DNA from: Faecalibacterium sp. I4-1-79
GTDB lineage: Bacteria > Bacillota > Clostridia > Oscillospirales > Ruminococcaceae
Reading direction: 5' to 3'
DNA length: 64,000 bases
NCBI RefSeq assembly: GCF_023347235.1
Contig: NZ_CP094467.1
Coordinates: 2,728,001-2,792,000 of the forward strand
In this document: piece by piece, positions 34,050-42,592 of the stretch
Layout: every line of letters starts with the position of its first letter
Numbering within the stretch: position 1 is the stretch's first letter
Translations under genes and position numbers: made by a program
The notes under the pieces: model-generated
Told to the model about the DNA's origin: nothing
Seen by the model: only the letters and a program-made list of their open reading frames with translations
The model's database searches: none

Positions 34050-34840
34050 ACCTTTCCCTCCCGCTCCTGCAAAATAGTCTGCACCGTGCGTGCCAGCGCC
34101 TCCCCTGCCGTTTCCGGTGCCCAGACTGTCGGCAGGCTCAGCGCGTGCAGTGCCGTGTGCCCCAGCCGCCGGGCGGCAGCAAAGTCTGTGCCGCCGGGCT
34201 TTGAGGCCAGATCCACGATCAGACACCCCTTCGGCAGCGCCGCCAGCACTTGCGCCGTCAGCACCGGCGCGGGGATGGTGTTCACCACCGTATCAAAGGC
34301 GGCAGCTGCTGCGGCAAGCTCTGTCAGCGGCACCGCCCGCAGCCCAAGCTCCTCCGCCATCGCTCGCTGCACCGGGCGGCGTGCCGCCACGGTCACCCGC
34401 GCGCCCAACGCCGCCAGACGCACCGCCAGCGCCCGCCCCACCGGGCCAAAACCCAGCACCAGCACCGCCGCGCCCCACAGGGTACGGCTGCGCCGTTCCA
34501 GCAGAATGCCGATGCAGCCCTCAGCGGTGGGGATGGCGTTATACACGGTCAGCTCCGGGCGGGCAAAGTAGTCCACCAGCTCCACCCCCGCCGCCCGGGC
34601 GATGGTCCTTGCGCTGTCCGTCACCTTACCGCCCAGCGCCAGTGCCCCGGGCTTTGCCGCGCCCAGCAACTGCGCCAGCGGCAGACCGGGCTGTTCCAGC
34701 GGGAGCGGCAGCAGGATGTAGTCTGCCTGCGGCAGCTGCTGCACGCCGCCTACCATATACCCTGCCCGCGCCAGTGCACGCCCTGCCGCCGCCTGCCGGG
34801 CATCACTGCCCACCACCGCAAACCGCTTTGTCTGCTTCAT
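34046..34840 (-). CDS. dpaA: Dipicolinate synthase subunit A (SpoVFA-like)
   Basis: A 264-residue NAD(P)-binding subunit of dipicolinate synthase. The N-terminal part reads RFAVVGSDARQAAAGRALARAGY. The conserved YNAIPTAEGCIGILLER precedes the Rossmann motif VLVLGFGPVGRALAVRLAALGARV, and DLASKPGGTDFAAARRLG follows. It is some 25-30 residues shorter than the Bacillus protein. It is the first gene of dpaAB; an open question is why a probably non-sporulating lineage keeps it. Confidence 0.9.
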   Translation of the reverse strand: MKQTKRFAVVGSDARQAAAGRALARAGYMVGGVQQLPQADYILLPLPLEQPGLPLAQLLGAAKPGALALGGKVTDSARTIARAAGVELVDYFARPELTVYNAIPTAEGCIGILLERRSRTLWGAAVLVLGFGPVGRALAVRLAALGARVTVAARRPVQRAMAEELGLRAVPLTELAAAAAAFDTVVNTIPAPVLTAQVLAALPKGCLIVDLASKPGGTDFAAARRLGHTALHALSLPTVWAPETAGEALARTVQTILQEREGKV

Positions 34841-34930
34841 GCCGTCATCTCCCCTTTTCCGCTGTGCGCCATCCTATGCGGGCGGGCAGAAATGCGTGCG
34901 GGGAAGCCTTGCGGCACCGCCTGCAAAAAC

Positions 34931-34966
34931 GGGGTACAGAAACGCCCGCAGGCGTTTCTGTACCCC
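34931..34966 (-). repeat. 16-4-16 hairpin family member H5
   Basis: On the minus strand GGGGTACAGAAACGCC, loop TGCG and the exact complement, followed by GTTTTTGCAGG. It lies 24 bases after the DUF896 stop codon and is positioned as its terminator. Confidence 0.88.
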
Positions 34967-34989
34967 GAAATCAAACGATTCTTCCGCTC

Positions 34990-35214
34990 TCAGCTGCGCT
35001 CCCCGGTCAGGTCGGTGCGGCGGGTCACCTTGTGGATGGTGCCGTCCGGCTCCTGAATGGACGTGCGCTCCAGCTGGCTGCGCAGGCTGGCCTTGATGTC
35101 GGCCAGATACTCCTGCCGCAGCGCCTGCTGCTCGGCTTTTTCGGCCTCGGTCAGGCCGGTGGTCTTGCTCTTTTTGGCCAGCGCATTGATGCGGGCGATT
35201 TTTTCTTCCGTCAT
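34990..35214 (-). CDS. DUF896 family small protein (YnzC-like)
   Basis: A 74-residue helical, charged protein with the family core KIARINALAKKSKTTGLTEAEKAEQQALRQEYLADI. Members such as B. subtilis YnzC are small two-helix proteins of unsettled function, one relative being linked to the SOS response. GGAGG is found upstream of the ATG. It is divergent from queH, with a 75-base gap between the two starts. Confidence 0.88.
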   Translation of the reverse strand: MTEEKIARINALAKKSKTTGLTEAEKAEQQALRQEYLADIKASLRSQLERTSIQEPDGTIHKVTRRTDLTGERS

Positions 35215-35288
35215 GGGGGAACCTCCTGTATTTCATCGTAAAATATGCTATAATGTAGGCAAGACCATTATAGCAAAGGATGATACCA

Positions 35289-35909
35289 ATGGCAACACAA
35301 CGCAACTATGCCCAGCAGATGGACGCCGTGCTGGCGGGGCTTGGCGATACCCGCCCGCGGCTTTTGCTCCACGCCTGCTGCGGCCCCTGTTCCAGTGCTG
35401 TGCTGGAACAGCTGTGCCGGTATTTTGAGATCACGGTGCTGTACTATAACCCCAACACATGGCCAGCGGCAGAGTACTACCGCCGGGGCGAGGAGCTGCA
35501 AAAGTTTGTAGCAGCCGCCCACCCGCTGGGGGTGACCGTGGTGGAGGACAGTTACGACCCGCAGCAGTTCTACACCGCCGTAGCCGGGCTGGAAAACGAG
35601 CCGGAGCGCGGCAGCCGCTGCACCGTCTGCTACCGGCTGCGGATGCGCCGCGCGGCGCAGTACGCCCGGGACAACGGCTTTGACTGGTTCACCACCACCC
35701 TGTCCATCAGCCCCCACAAGGACGCCGTACGCATCAACGCCATCGGGCAGGAGCTGGAGGCAGAGTTCGGAGTAAAGCACCTGCCCTCGGACTTCAAAAA
35801 GCACAACGGCTACCTGCGCAGCCTGCAGCTTTCGGAGCAGTACGGCCTGTACCGGCAGGACTACTGCGGCTGCGAGTTCAGCGCCAAAGCAAGAGGCATT
35901 GAAGGATAA
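35289..35909 (+). CDS. queH: Epoxyqueuosine reductase QueH
   Basis: A 206-residue enzyme of the last step of queuosine synthesis, reducing epoxyqueuosine in tRNA. It carries the paired cysteines in LLLHACCGPCSSAVLEQL, YYNPN, RCTVCYRLRMRRAA, the segment TTTLSISPHKD and the C-terminal QDYCGCEFS, all expected FeS or metal ligands. The ATG at 35289 (AAAGGA eight bases upstream) is preferred to the ATG at 35280, which overlaps the ribosome site. A TATAAT at about 35249 may be its -10 box. No other queuosine gene is in the window. Confidence 0.92.
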   Translation: MATQRNYAQQMDAVLAGLGDTRPRLLLHACCGPCSSAVLEQLCRYFEITVLYYNPNTWPAAEYYRRGEELQKFVAAAHPLGVTVVEDSYDPQQFYTAVAGLENEPERGSRCTVCYRLRMRRAAQYARDNGFDWFTTTLSISPHKDAVRINAIGQELEAEFGVKHLPSDFKKHNGYLRSLQLSEQYGLYRQDYCGCEFSAKARGIEG

Positions 35910-35977
35910 CGCAAAACGATTTGAAATATCCTCCGCTGCGCTTTGGATATTATCAGCGGAACTATTATTTATAATTT

Positions 35978-36013
35978 GTCCCCCGGGAAAATCTGCGGAT
36001 TTTCCCGGGGGAC
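35978..36013 (+). repeat. 16-4-16 hairpin family member H6
   Basis: GTCCCCCGGGAAAATC, loop TGCG and the exact complement are followed by TTTTTCACGAGTGGGG. It lies 68 bases after the queH stop in the sense direction. Confidence 0.9.
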
Positions 36014-36144
36014 TTTTTCACGAGTGGGGATTGGAACGAACTCCCTCAGTCAAAACCTGACGGTTTTGACAGCTCCCTCTGGGAGGGAGCCTTTGGCATG
36101 GCGGCACTGTTTCTGGCTGAAGCGCAAAGCTTGCGGGCGTACCC

Positions 36145-36420
36145 GCTCCCCCTCGGGGGAGCTGTCGCGCAGCGACTGAGGGGCTTTTAATGGAGAAGCG
36201 AAAAAAGCGTTAAAGCGATAGCGCCGACTGGCGCAGCGCTAGCTTTTTTGTGCTTCGACTTCTTCTTTAGGTTTGTTAAGGGCGTGCAGCCCTTGACCCG
36301 TTGCGGGGTGGGTGGAGTCCAGAGGTAGGGAGGGGGGAGTCGGAACACCCCTCCCTGCCTCTGGCCCAGCGGAGCGTCCCTGCGCGCTAAAGGCAAGCTG
36401 GAACTTCCCCTGCGGAGCAT
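36145..36420 (-). repeat. Long dispersed repeat, copy B
   Basis: Near-identical to 10526-10800, with a handful of substitutions. It lies directly after the stop codon of the minus-strand MFS gene, as copy A does after folT. Confidence 0.9.
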
Positions 36421-36465
36421 CTTCTAAATCGTCCCCGCTCCCGGCATTGCCGCGCCAGCGGCACA

Positions 36466-37605
36466 TCATTCCTCCGGCAGCTTTGCCACCAGCAGGGTAA
36501 AGACCACCAGCCCCACGCAGGGCACGATGTTGGAAGCCATACCGGCGGCAAGCCCCGCACGCTCGGCCACGATACCGATGACCCACGGCATCAGGATGGC
36601 ACCGCTGGAGGCTACAGGCAGCATGATGCCCATGCTGGTCACGCTGGTCATGCGTCCCGCGCTGGCCACGGCGGTGGGGTTCAGCCCGGACATGGAGATG
36701 GCAAAGGCGAACAGCAGCGCAATGGCTGCGCCCTGCGTGTGCGCCATGACCAGCAGCACATAGAACACAGTGCACAGCACGCTCATGCCCACCATGGCCT
36801 TGCGGGGATTTTTTAAGGGGAACACAAAGGCGATGAGCAGCCGTCCCACCAGCGTAGCGCCCCACATCACGGTGACGGTGTAGGCCGCCAGCGTGCCCGC
36901 AATGATGCCGCTGCCTTTGAAGTAGGTCACCATCCAGCCGTTGACGCTCTGCTCGGCAGCGTTCTGAAAAAACAGCAGACCGGTCAGCAGCCAGAAGCGG
37001 GCAGAGCGCAGAAAGCTCCAGTCGATGGCTTGCTTCTCGGCACTGCTTTTGCTCTTTCCGCCGCGCAGCGGGGTAAAGACGTATACCAGCCAGAGCAAAA
37101 GACCCATGGCCGCCAGCAGAAAGACCGCCAGCTCGGTGCTTACCCGGGCTGCTGCCGCAATGAGGAAGGGGCACAGTAATGCGCCGCATGCGTAGCAGCT
37201 GTGCATCAGGTTCATGCCCCGGGTGCGGTCGGCGGAATGATCGCTGACCAGAATGGTGCAGGTATTGATCACGCTGCCCTTAGCGATGCCCACCACAAAA
37301 AAGGCCGCTGCCAGCAGCGCCACTGCGCCGGTCAGCCCCATGACGGCGTAGCCCACCGCATAGCCGATGGTCAGCAGCAGCACACTGCGTTTCATGCCCA
37401 GCGCACTGGGCAGCATGCCCATCAGCAGCCCCGCCAGCAGGTTGCCCACGCTCATCAGGGAGAGCAGTGTACCGGTCATGCCGTAGGCAAAGCCGTAGCG
37501 CTCCTGCAGCAGGCTGACCACCACACCTGCGCTGATGGCGCAGATGCCGCTGAAGAAAAAGGTCGCAAAGCCCGCATTGCGCAGGCGCGTGTTCTGTTGT
37601 TCCAT
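36466..37605 (-). CDS. MFS family transporter
   Basis: A 379-residue major facilitator permease with about 12 helices. The start MEQQNTRLRNAGFATFFFSGICAISAGVV is followed by the typical cytoplasmic loop region MGMLPSALGMKRSVLLLTIGYAVGYAVMGLTG. The pattern resembles the sugar or drug MFS branch found in gut Firmicutes; no substrate can be assigned. It lies downstream of the adenylation/carrier operon on the same strand but a terminator at 37692-37728 and an ATG with its own GGAG site separate them. It could export that operon's product, by position only. Confidence 0.86.
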   Translation of the reverse strand: MEQQNTRLRNAGFATFFFSGICAISAGVVVSLLQERYGFAYGMTGTLLSLMSVGNLLAGLLMGMLPSALGMKRSVLLLTIGYAVGYAVMGLTGAVALLAAAFFVVGIAKGSVINTCTILVSDHSADRTRGMNLMHSCYACGALLCPFLIAAAARVSTELAVFLLAAMGLLLWLVYVFTPLRGGKSKSSAEKQAIDWSFLRSARFWLLTGLLFFQNAAEQSVNGWMVTYFKGSGIIAGTLAAYTVTVMWGATLVGRLLIAFVFPLKNPRKAMVGMSVLCTVFYVLLVMAHTQGAAIALLFAFAISMSGLNPTAVASAGRMTSVTSMGIMLPVASSGAILMPWVIGIVAERAGLAAGMASNIVPCVGLVVFTLLVAKLPEE

Positions 37606-37691
37606 GGTGTTCCTCTCCTTGCGGAAATATCCTTTCTCTATTTAACCATATTTTCGCATCTTTGCAACCGGATTTTCTTACAAAAAGCAGC

Positions 37692-37728
37692 AAAAGGGCT
37701 GCCGCACAAAACGTGCGGCAGCCCTTTT
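37692..37728. terminator. Bidirectional terminator after the condensation-domain gene
   Basis: AAAAGGGCTGCCGCAC, a short loop and GTGCGGCAGCCCTTTT form a strong stem flanked by A and T runs. It ends the biosynthetic operon read from the right. Confidence 0.85.
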
Positions 37729-37748
37729 GCTTTTATAATATGTATTTC

Positions 37749-38957
37749 TCAGTCCAGATCTTCCGCTTCCAGCACCGCAACACCTTCGTTTTCAAAGGTC
37801 TTGCGGAGGATATCGGCCAGACCCGGGTTGGGTGCCTTGTTGTGGATGCACAGGATGATCTTTCCGTTCAGGCTGGCGGCTTCCACACCCACGGATGCGC
37901 CATCCGGCGGCACCCAGACACCAAAATCTGTGGTGTACTGTGCCAGCTCCGGGGTGGCGGGCATCAGCGGGTTGCCCAGATAGCTGAGCCAGAAATCCGA
38001 AATGATGCCGCCAATGTACTCGCCCATCTGGAACACCCGCTGCTTGATGCGCAGGGGGGCTTTTTGCTGGTCCACCTTGTACACCCAGCCCATCTGCTCG
38101 GTCATGCGGCGGCGCTTGGACTGCGGCTGCAGATCCCGCTTGATATCTGCATCGATGTCAGATACAAGATCCGCAAGACGGGTCTTTGCCTGCAGCTGCA
38201 CTGTATGCTCAAAGCTGCATACGCAGTTGTACAGCGCATGCGGCACACCGGCCACATCGCGGGTATCAGAAGAGTAGGAATACTGGATCTTCTCCTTGCC
38301 CAGATACTCCCGCATGGCCATGCACAGCAGACTCATCAGGGCGCTTACCGGCTTTGCGTTGTTTTCCAGTGCTTTTTCCACAAGGCTCTGCTTGCTCAGG
38401 CACACCCGGGTGCGGCGCAGCGCACCCTCGTAGGTCTGCACCACGTCCCGCCGGATGGCATCGCTCCCGCACTCCACGGGTGGATACTCTGCCAGCATGG
38501 CCTGCATATCGTAGGGCGGGTCGCACACGATCTGCTGCACCGCAAAGGATGTGCCGTAACGCAGGTTGCAGTACTGCTCCAGAATGCTGGTGAACAGGGG
38601 CGATACCCCGTGGCCGTCCAGTAGGAAGTGGTGCCAGTCAAAATAAACGGTATCCCCTTCGCAGCTGATGCAGAACAGATAGCCGTTCGTCTGTTCCGGG
38701 ATATTGCGCATGGTGCTGCCGTGGTACACAAGGCAGGGCTCCGTGTTGGGCTCCAGCCACATCTCCCGCTTTTCCTGCACCAGACGCTGGGTATAATAAG
38801 GCGCACTTGCCAAGGCCGCTGTCAGTGCCCGCTGCAAAAGGGCGTTGTCCACCGCATCCCGCAGCGAGAACTGGTACCGGCACTGGACTTTTTCCCGACG
38901 AAAAAAATACATGACACCCTGAAAGTTATATTCCGTCGAGCGCTGTTGTGTTTCCAT
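37749..38957 (-). CDS. Stand-alone condensation-domain acyltransferase (HHxxxDG)
   Basis: A 402-residue protein of the condensation/alcohol-acyltransferase fold, which joins an acyl chain held on a carrier protein to an amine or alcohol. The catalytic motif is WHHFLLDGHG, with HHxxxDG at residues 109-115. The rest fits the two-lobed CoA-acyltransferase fold, ending in DFGVWVPPDGASVGVEAASLNGKIILCIHN, the usual latch strand region. No adenylation or carrier domain is fused. It follows the free carrier protein by six bases and two adenylating enzymes, so it probably performs the release or coupling step of that pathway. The acceptor is unknown. Confidence 0.85.
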   Translation of the reverse strand: METQQRSTEYNFQGVMYFFRREKVQCRYQFSLRDAVDNALLQRALTAALASAPYYTQRLVQEKREMWLEPNTEPCLVYHGSTMRNIPEQTNGYLFCISCEGDTVYFDWHHFLLDGHGVSPLFTSILEQYCNLRYGTSFAVQQIVCDPPYDMQAMLAEYPPVECGSDAIRRDVVQTYEGALRRTRVCLSKQSLVEKALENNAKPVSALMSLLCMAMREYLGKEKIQYSYSSDTRDVAGVPHALYNCVCSFEHTVQLQAKTRLADLVSDIDADIKRDLQPQSKRRRMTEQMGWVYKVDQQKAPLRIKQRVFQMGEYIGGIISDFWLSYLGNPLMPATPELAQYTTDFGVWVPPDGASVGVEAASLNGKIILCIHNKAPNPGLADILRKTFENEGVAVLEAEDLD

Positions 38958-38963
38958 TGGTTT

Positions 38964-39206
38964 TTACCCCACGTTTGCTGCCAGATAATCCACCAGATCA
39001 CCCATGGTGACAAAGTTGCGCAGCTCCTTTTCCGGGATGCGCAGACCAAAGGTCTCCTCAAGATCTGCCACAATGGTCAGGATCTCCATAGAGGACAGAT
39101 CCAGATCGTCCATCAGGACGCTGCTTTCGGTCACATCCTCCGGCGATACCTCTGCGACGTCCTCCAGAATAGCCGTGATCTGAGAAATGATTTCTGCACG
39201 TTCCAT
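38964..39206 (-). CDS. Free acyl carrier protein
   Basis: An 80-residue carrier protein with a four-helix outline. The phosphopantetheine site is the Ser in LDLSSME near residues 36-42 (second Ser by alignment with LGLDSLD of housekeeping ACP). It is very acidic, as carriers are. It is not the fatty-acid ACP by context: it lies between the condensation-domain gene and two adenylating-enzyme genes in one operon. No phosphopantetheinyl transferase is in the window. Confidence 0.9.
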   Translation of the reverse strand: MERAEIISQITAILEDVAEVSPEDVTESSVLMDDLDLSSMEILTIVADLEETFGLRIPEKELRNFVTMGDLVDYLAANVG

Positions 39207-39233
39207 CGTATTATGCTTCCTTTCTGTTGCGTT

Positions 39234-40712
39234 TTACTTGCGCACCAGCTTGCCTGCGCCGTTGCGGGGCAGCGGTGTTTCGCTGAACTCCATCACGCCG
39301 ATGCGCTTGTACAGCGGGACGGTGCGGTTCATCTGGGCAACAAAGTCACGCACGGTCTGCTGGTGCTCCTTTTCACAGTATACCACAACACCTATCTTTT
39401 TGCCCAGTTCTTTTACGATACATTCCTGTACGGCGGGACATTTTTCTACCATGCCCTCCAGCTCCTCGGGGCTGATGTTCTCGCCGCTGTCCAGAATGAT
39501 CAGGTTCTTCTTGCGTCCGGTGATGTAATAGTAACCGTCCTCGTCCACCCGGGCAAGGTCGCCGGTATGTACCCAGCCGTCCTTGTCGATGACCTCTGCG
39601 GTGCCCTCCGGGTCCTTATAGTAGCCCATCATCACGCAGTCGCCGCGCATGCACAGCTCGCCGTCCGGCTCGATCTTGTAGTCCATGTACTCGCTGCCCT
39701 GACCCACGGCACCAATATGCTTTTCGTCCTGTGCAAAGTTGATGATACCCGCGCCGCAGGTCTCGGTAGCGCCGTAGCACTGGATGACGAACATCCCGTT
39801 GTGCACCATATCCAGCAGTACCTGCGGGTCAAACATGGCAGAGGAGCCGATAGGCACCCACAGATCGCCCAGACGGTCGCGGTGGCCGCGCATCACGTCC
39901 TTGTGCAGGGCGTTCATGATCATCGGCACCACAGACATGATCTGGCTGGGCATCTTCTGGATATCGCGGTAGAAGTTGCGGATATCGTTGCCCAGGTTCA
40001 GCGGCCAGCCCATAACGGTGGTGGAGAACAGGTCGATGAAAGCGCCCAGATGGAACATAGGCAGCACCATGTAGTGGCCGGGCAGGGGCTTTGTCAGATC
40101 GATCTTGTCTGCCAGCTGTGCAGAGATGGCCCACAGCACATGACCTGCGCTGAACAGGTTGCGCTCGCTCATCATAACACCCTTGCTCAGGCCGGTGGTG
40201 CCGGAGGTGAACATCAGCACCATCAGGTCATCGTGACCGATGGGGTGCAGCTCGGCTGCCGGCTCATAGCTGCGGAAGCCGTCCATGGGACGCAGCAGGC
40301 TGCCATAGGCGGCTTCCAGCTGTGCCTTGTTGCCGTAGTCCTCGCCGTCGGTCAGGATGGCGGCGGGTTCTACCAGCTCCAGTTCGTAGGACAGCTCCGC
40401 CCAGCTCTTGCGCTGGTTCATCGGCACCAGCACGCAGCCTGCCATGATCGCGCCAAAGGTGTTTACCACATATTCGTAGCTGTTCTTGCTCAGCAGACAG
40501 ATCTTTTTGCCCTTCACATCCGGGATGGTGCTCTGCAGGCAGGTGACCGTCCGGCGGACATCCTGTGCCAGCTCCTTAAAAAGGACGGTGGTCACCGTGT
40601 CGGTCTCCTCGGTGTAGTAACGGAAGGCCACGCGCTCGGGAAATTTCTTTTCCATGCCCTGCGTAATGGCACCGTACATCGTGCTCACGAATTTTTCCAT
40701 TGTAGGCTCCAT
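39234..40712 (-). CDS. Acyl-adenylating enzyme 1 (AMP-dependent synthetase/ligase)
   Basis: A 492-residue ANL-superfamily enzyme that activates a carboxylic acid with ATP and loads it on a thiol, here probably the neighbouring carrier. The P-loop is MFTSGTTGLSKGVMM, then YGATETCGAGI, the hinge HTGDLARVDEDGYYYITGRKKNLI, and the C-terminal catalytic Lys in PLPRNGAGKLVRK. Pairs of motifs fit fatty-acyl or aryl ligases more than amino-acid A domains, but the substrate is not certain. It is clearly a tandem paralogue of the next gene: the last 100 residues are almost the same. Confidence 0.9.
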   Translation of the reverse strand: MEPTMEKFVSTMYGAITQGMEKKFPERVAFRYYTEETDTVTTVLFKELAQDVRRTVTCLQSTIPDVKGKKICLLSKNSYEYVVNTFGAIMAGCVLVPMNQRKSWAELSYELELVEPAAILTDGEDYGNKAQLEAAYGSLLRPMDGFRSYEPAAELHPIGHDDLMVLMFTSGTTGLSKGVMMSERNLFSAGHVLWAISAQLADKIDLTKPLPGHYMVLPMFHLGAFIDLFSTTVMGWPLNLGNDIRNFYRDIQKMPSQIMSVVPMIMNALHKDVMRGHRDRLGDLWVPIGSSAMFDPQVLLDMVHNGMFVIQCYGATETCGAGIINFAQDEKHIGAVGQGSEYMDYKIEPDGELCMRGDCVMMGYYKDPEGTAEVIDKDGWVHTGDLARVDEDGYYYITGRKKNLIILDSGENISPEELEGMVEKCPAVQECIVKELGKKIGVVVYCEKEHQQTVRDFVAQMNRTVPLYKRIGVMEFSETPLPRNGAGKLVRK

Positions 40713-40738
40713 CCTGTTTTGTTCTGTTTGTTTTATCC

Positions 40739-42190
40739 TCAGCGTACCAGCTTGCCCGTGGCATTGCGGGGCAGCGGAGTTTCGCTGAACTCCACCACAC
40801 CGATGCGCTTATACAGCGGCAGGGTACGGTTCATCTCGGTGATATGCTCCTGCACAGTCTGCTGCTTGTCCTGCGGGCAGTACACCACAGCGCCGATCTT
40901 TTTGCCCATTTCCTTCACGACACATTCCTGCACGGCGGGGCATTTTTCCACAAGACCCTCCAACTCCTCGGGGCTGATGTTCTCGCCGCTGTCCAGAATG
41001 ATCAGGTTCTTCTTGCGGCCAGTCAGGTACATATAGCTGTCCTCTTCCAGCCGGGCGATGTCGCCGGTGTGGAACCAGTCGTCCTTGTCGATGACCTCAG
41101 CCGTGGCCTCGGGGTCCTTATAGTAGCCCAGCATGATGGGGGTGCCGCGCATGCACAGCTCGCCATCGTCCAGCTTATACTCGCAGCTGTTGTCCACATG
41201 GCCCACGCTGGTCAGGTGCTTTTCCTCCTGGGAGGAGTTCCAGGCACCATCGCCGCAGGTCTCGGTCATGCCGTACATCTGGGCAATAAAGAAGCCCTTG
41301 TCCATCAGGTCCTTGAGCATCTGGGGGTCGAACATGGCTGCGCCGCAGGTCAGGACGCACAGGCCATTCAGGCGGTCGCGGCGGCCCTTCATCACATCCT
41401 TATACAGGCTCTTCAGCAGCACCGGCACCACAGCCATCACCTCGCTGTGCATCGCGCCGATATCGCGGTAGAAATACTTGAGGTCGTTGCACAGGTTGAT
41501 GCAGTGGCCGGTAATGCTCCAGGATACCAGGCTGGTCATGGCCGAGATGTGGAACATGGGCAGCGCGGACAGTGAGCAGAACTTATCGGTGTCCCAGCCG
41601 GTCGCCTTGCGCACATCATCAAACGGATTCAGGAAGGCGGGCATGGCCGCAAACAGGTTCTTCTGGCTCAGCATAACGCCCTTGCTGCGGCCGGTGGTGC
41701 CGGAGGTAAACATGATAAAGGCCATCGCGGCAAGATCTTCCACTTCCTTTACATCCTGTGCGGGGGCAAAGGCGGTAAAGGCATCCATCGGCTCCAGCTT
41801 TGCACTGTAGGCATCCGCCAGGGCAGGCTCCCACTGCAGATACTCACCGTCCTGCAGCACACAGACCGGCTCCACCAGATCCAGCTCGTACTGGATCTCG
41901 TCCCAGTTCTTGCCCATATTCAGCGGCACTGCCACACCGCCCGCCAGCACAGTGCCGTACATACAGATGACGTAGTGGTAGCTGTTGCGGGCCAGGATCG
42001 CGACCCGCTGCCCCTTGACATCCCCTGCCTTACTGCGCAGGAAGCTGACGAACCTGCGCAGATCCTGAGCATACTGGCGGTAGTACACCTCCGTTACGCC
42101 CCGTTTTGCCTCGTCATAATACCGGATTGCCACGCGGTCCGCATAGATCGTTTCCATATTACAAAGTGACTGATACAGCGATGTGACCAT
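40739..42190 (-). CDS. Acyl-adenylating enzyme 2 (AMP-dependent synthetase/ligase)
   Basis: A 483-residue paralogue of the enzyme downstream, with P-loop MFTSGTTGRSKGVMLSQ, YGMTETCGDGAW, the hinge HTGDIARLEEDSYMYLTGRKKNLI and catalytic Lys in PLPRNATGKLVR. Differences concentrate in the middle, substrate-binding part, so the two probably activate different acids. The ATG at 42190 has GGGAGGG upstream; the frame is open for 42 more codons, but these overlap the promoter at 42274-42302. It is the first gene of the operon. Confidence 0.9.
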   Translation of the reverse strand: MVTSLYQSLCNMETIYADRVAIRYYDEAKRGVTEVYYRQYAQDLRRFVSFLRSKAGDVKGQRVAILARNSYHYVICMYGTVLAGGVAVPLNMGKNWDEIQYELDLVEPVCVLQDGEYLQWEPALADAYSAKLEPMDAFTAFAPAQDVKEVEDLAAMAFIMFTSGTTGRSKGVMLSQKNLFAAMPAFLNPFDDVRKATGWDTDKFCSLSALPMFHISAMTSLVSWSITGHCINLCNDLKYFYRDIGAMHSEVMAVVPVLLKSLYKDVMKGRRDRLNGLCVLTCGAAMFDPQMLKDLMDKGFFIAQMYGMTETCGDGAWNSSQEEKHLTSVGHVDNSCEYKLDDGELCMRGTPIMLGYYKDPEATAEVIDKDDWFHTGDIARLEEDSYMYLTGRKKNLIILDSGENISPEELEGLVEKCPAVQECVVKEMGKKIGAVVYCPQDKQQTVQEHITEMNRTLPLYKRIGVVEFSETPLPRNATGKLVR

Positions 42191-42273
42191 AATTTTACCC
42201 TCCCGAAGCATTTTGTCCTGCCCAGTGTCCGGCTCCGTCCTTCGGGGCGCAGCCCGGGCGCTCAACTGTGCCC

Positions 42274-42302
42274 AGTATACAATATCTTCCAGTGCAATGC
42301 AA
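42274..42302 (-). promoter_or_regulatory. Promoter of the adenylation/carrier/condensation operon
   Basis: On the minus strand TTGCAT (42297-42302), 17 bases and TATACT (42274-42279), 84 bases before the start codon. Confidence 0.8.
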
Positions 42303-42463
42303 TACTTCTGCAACATTTAATTTCCAGCATTGACAATTTTTACTTGCATATCTTTTGGTGCGGTTCGGCCAAATTCTACCTTTCGTTGCAATCTGTCCGT
42401 TCCTGTGCTACAATTTTTAGCGCAAAATACCAGTTCCGGTATGATGCGGACTGCAAAACAAAA

Positions 42464-42492
42464 TTGACAGTCTCTATAAAAAGCATTATACT
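42464..42492 (+). promoter_or_regulatory. Promoter of the membrane acyltransferase gene
   Basis: TTGACA (42464-42469), exactly 17 bases and TATACT (42487-42492). A leader of about 95 bases precedes the ATG at 42593. The remainder of 42191-42592 is AT-rich and holds only the two divergent promoters. Confidence 0.88.
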
Positions 42493-42592
42493 AGCCATAT
42501 ATCATGACAATGCTGTATAAAAATCGATCGTTTGCGCCGTATCCGGCTTTTTTCTTGAGGGGTATTGGTCCGGCGCAGGGAAGGAATCTTTC

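Larger units (their letters stand above)
35916..36432. repeat. Composite intergenic element B between queH and the MFS gene
   Basis: This 517-base stretch starts ACGATTTGAAATATCC and ends, on the other strand, with ACGATTTAGAAGATGC, so the ends are short inverted repeats. Inside are a small hairpin AATATCC..GGATATT with loop TCCGCTGCGCTTT, the 16-4-16 hairpin H6, and a module with CTCCCTCAGTCAAAACC that recurs at 55203. The long repeat 36145-36420 is shared with element A. No gene is seen in 35910-36465. Confidence 0.82.
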
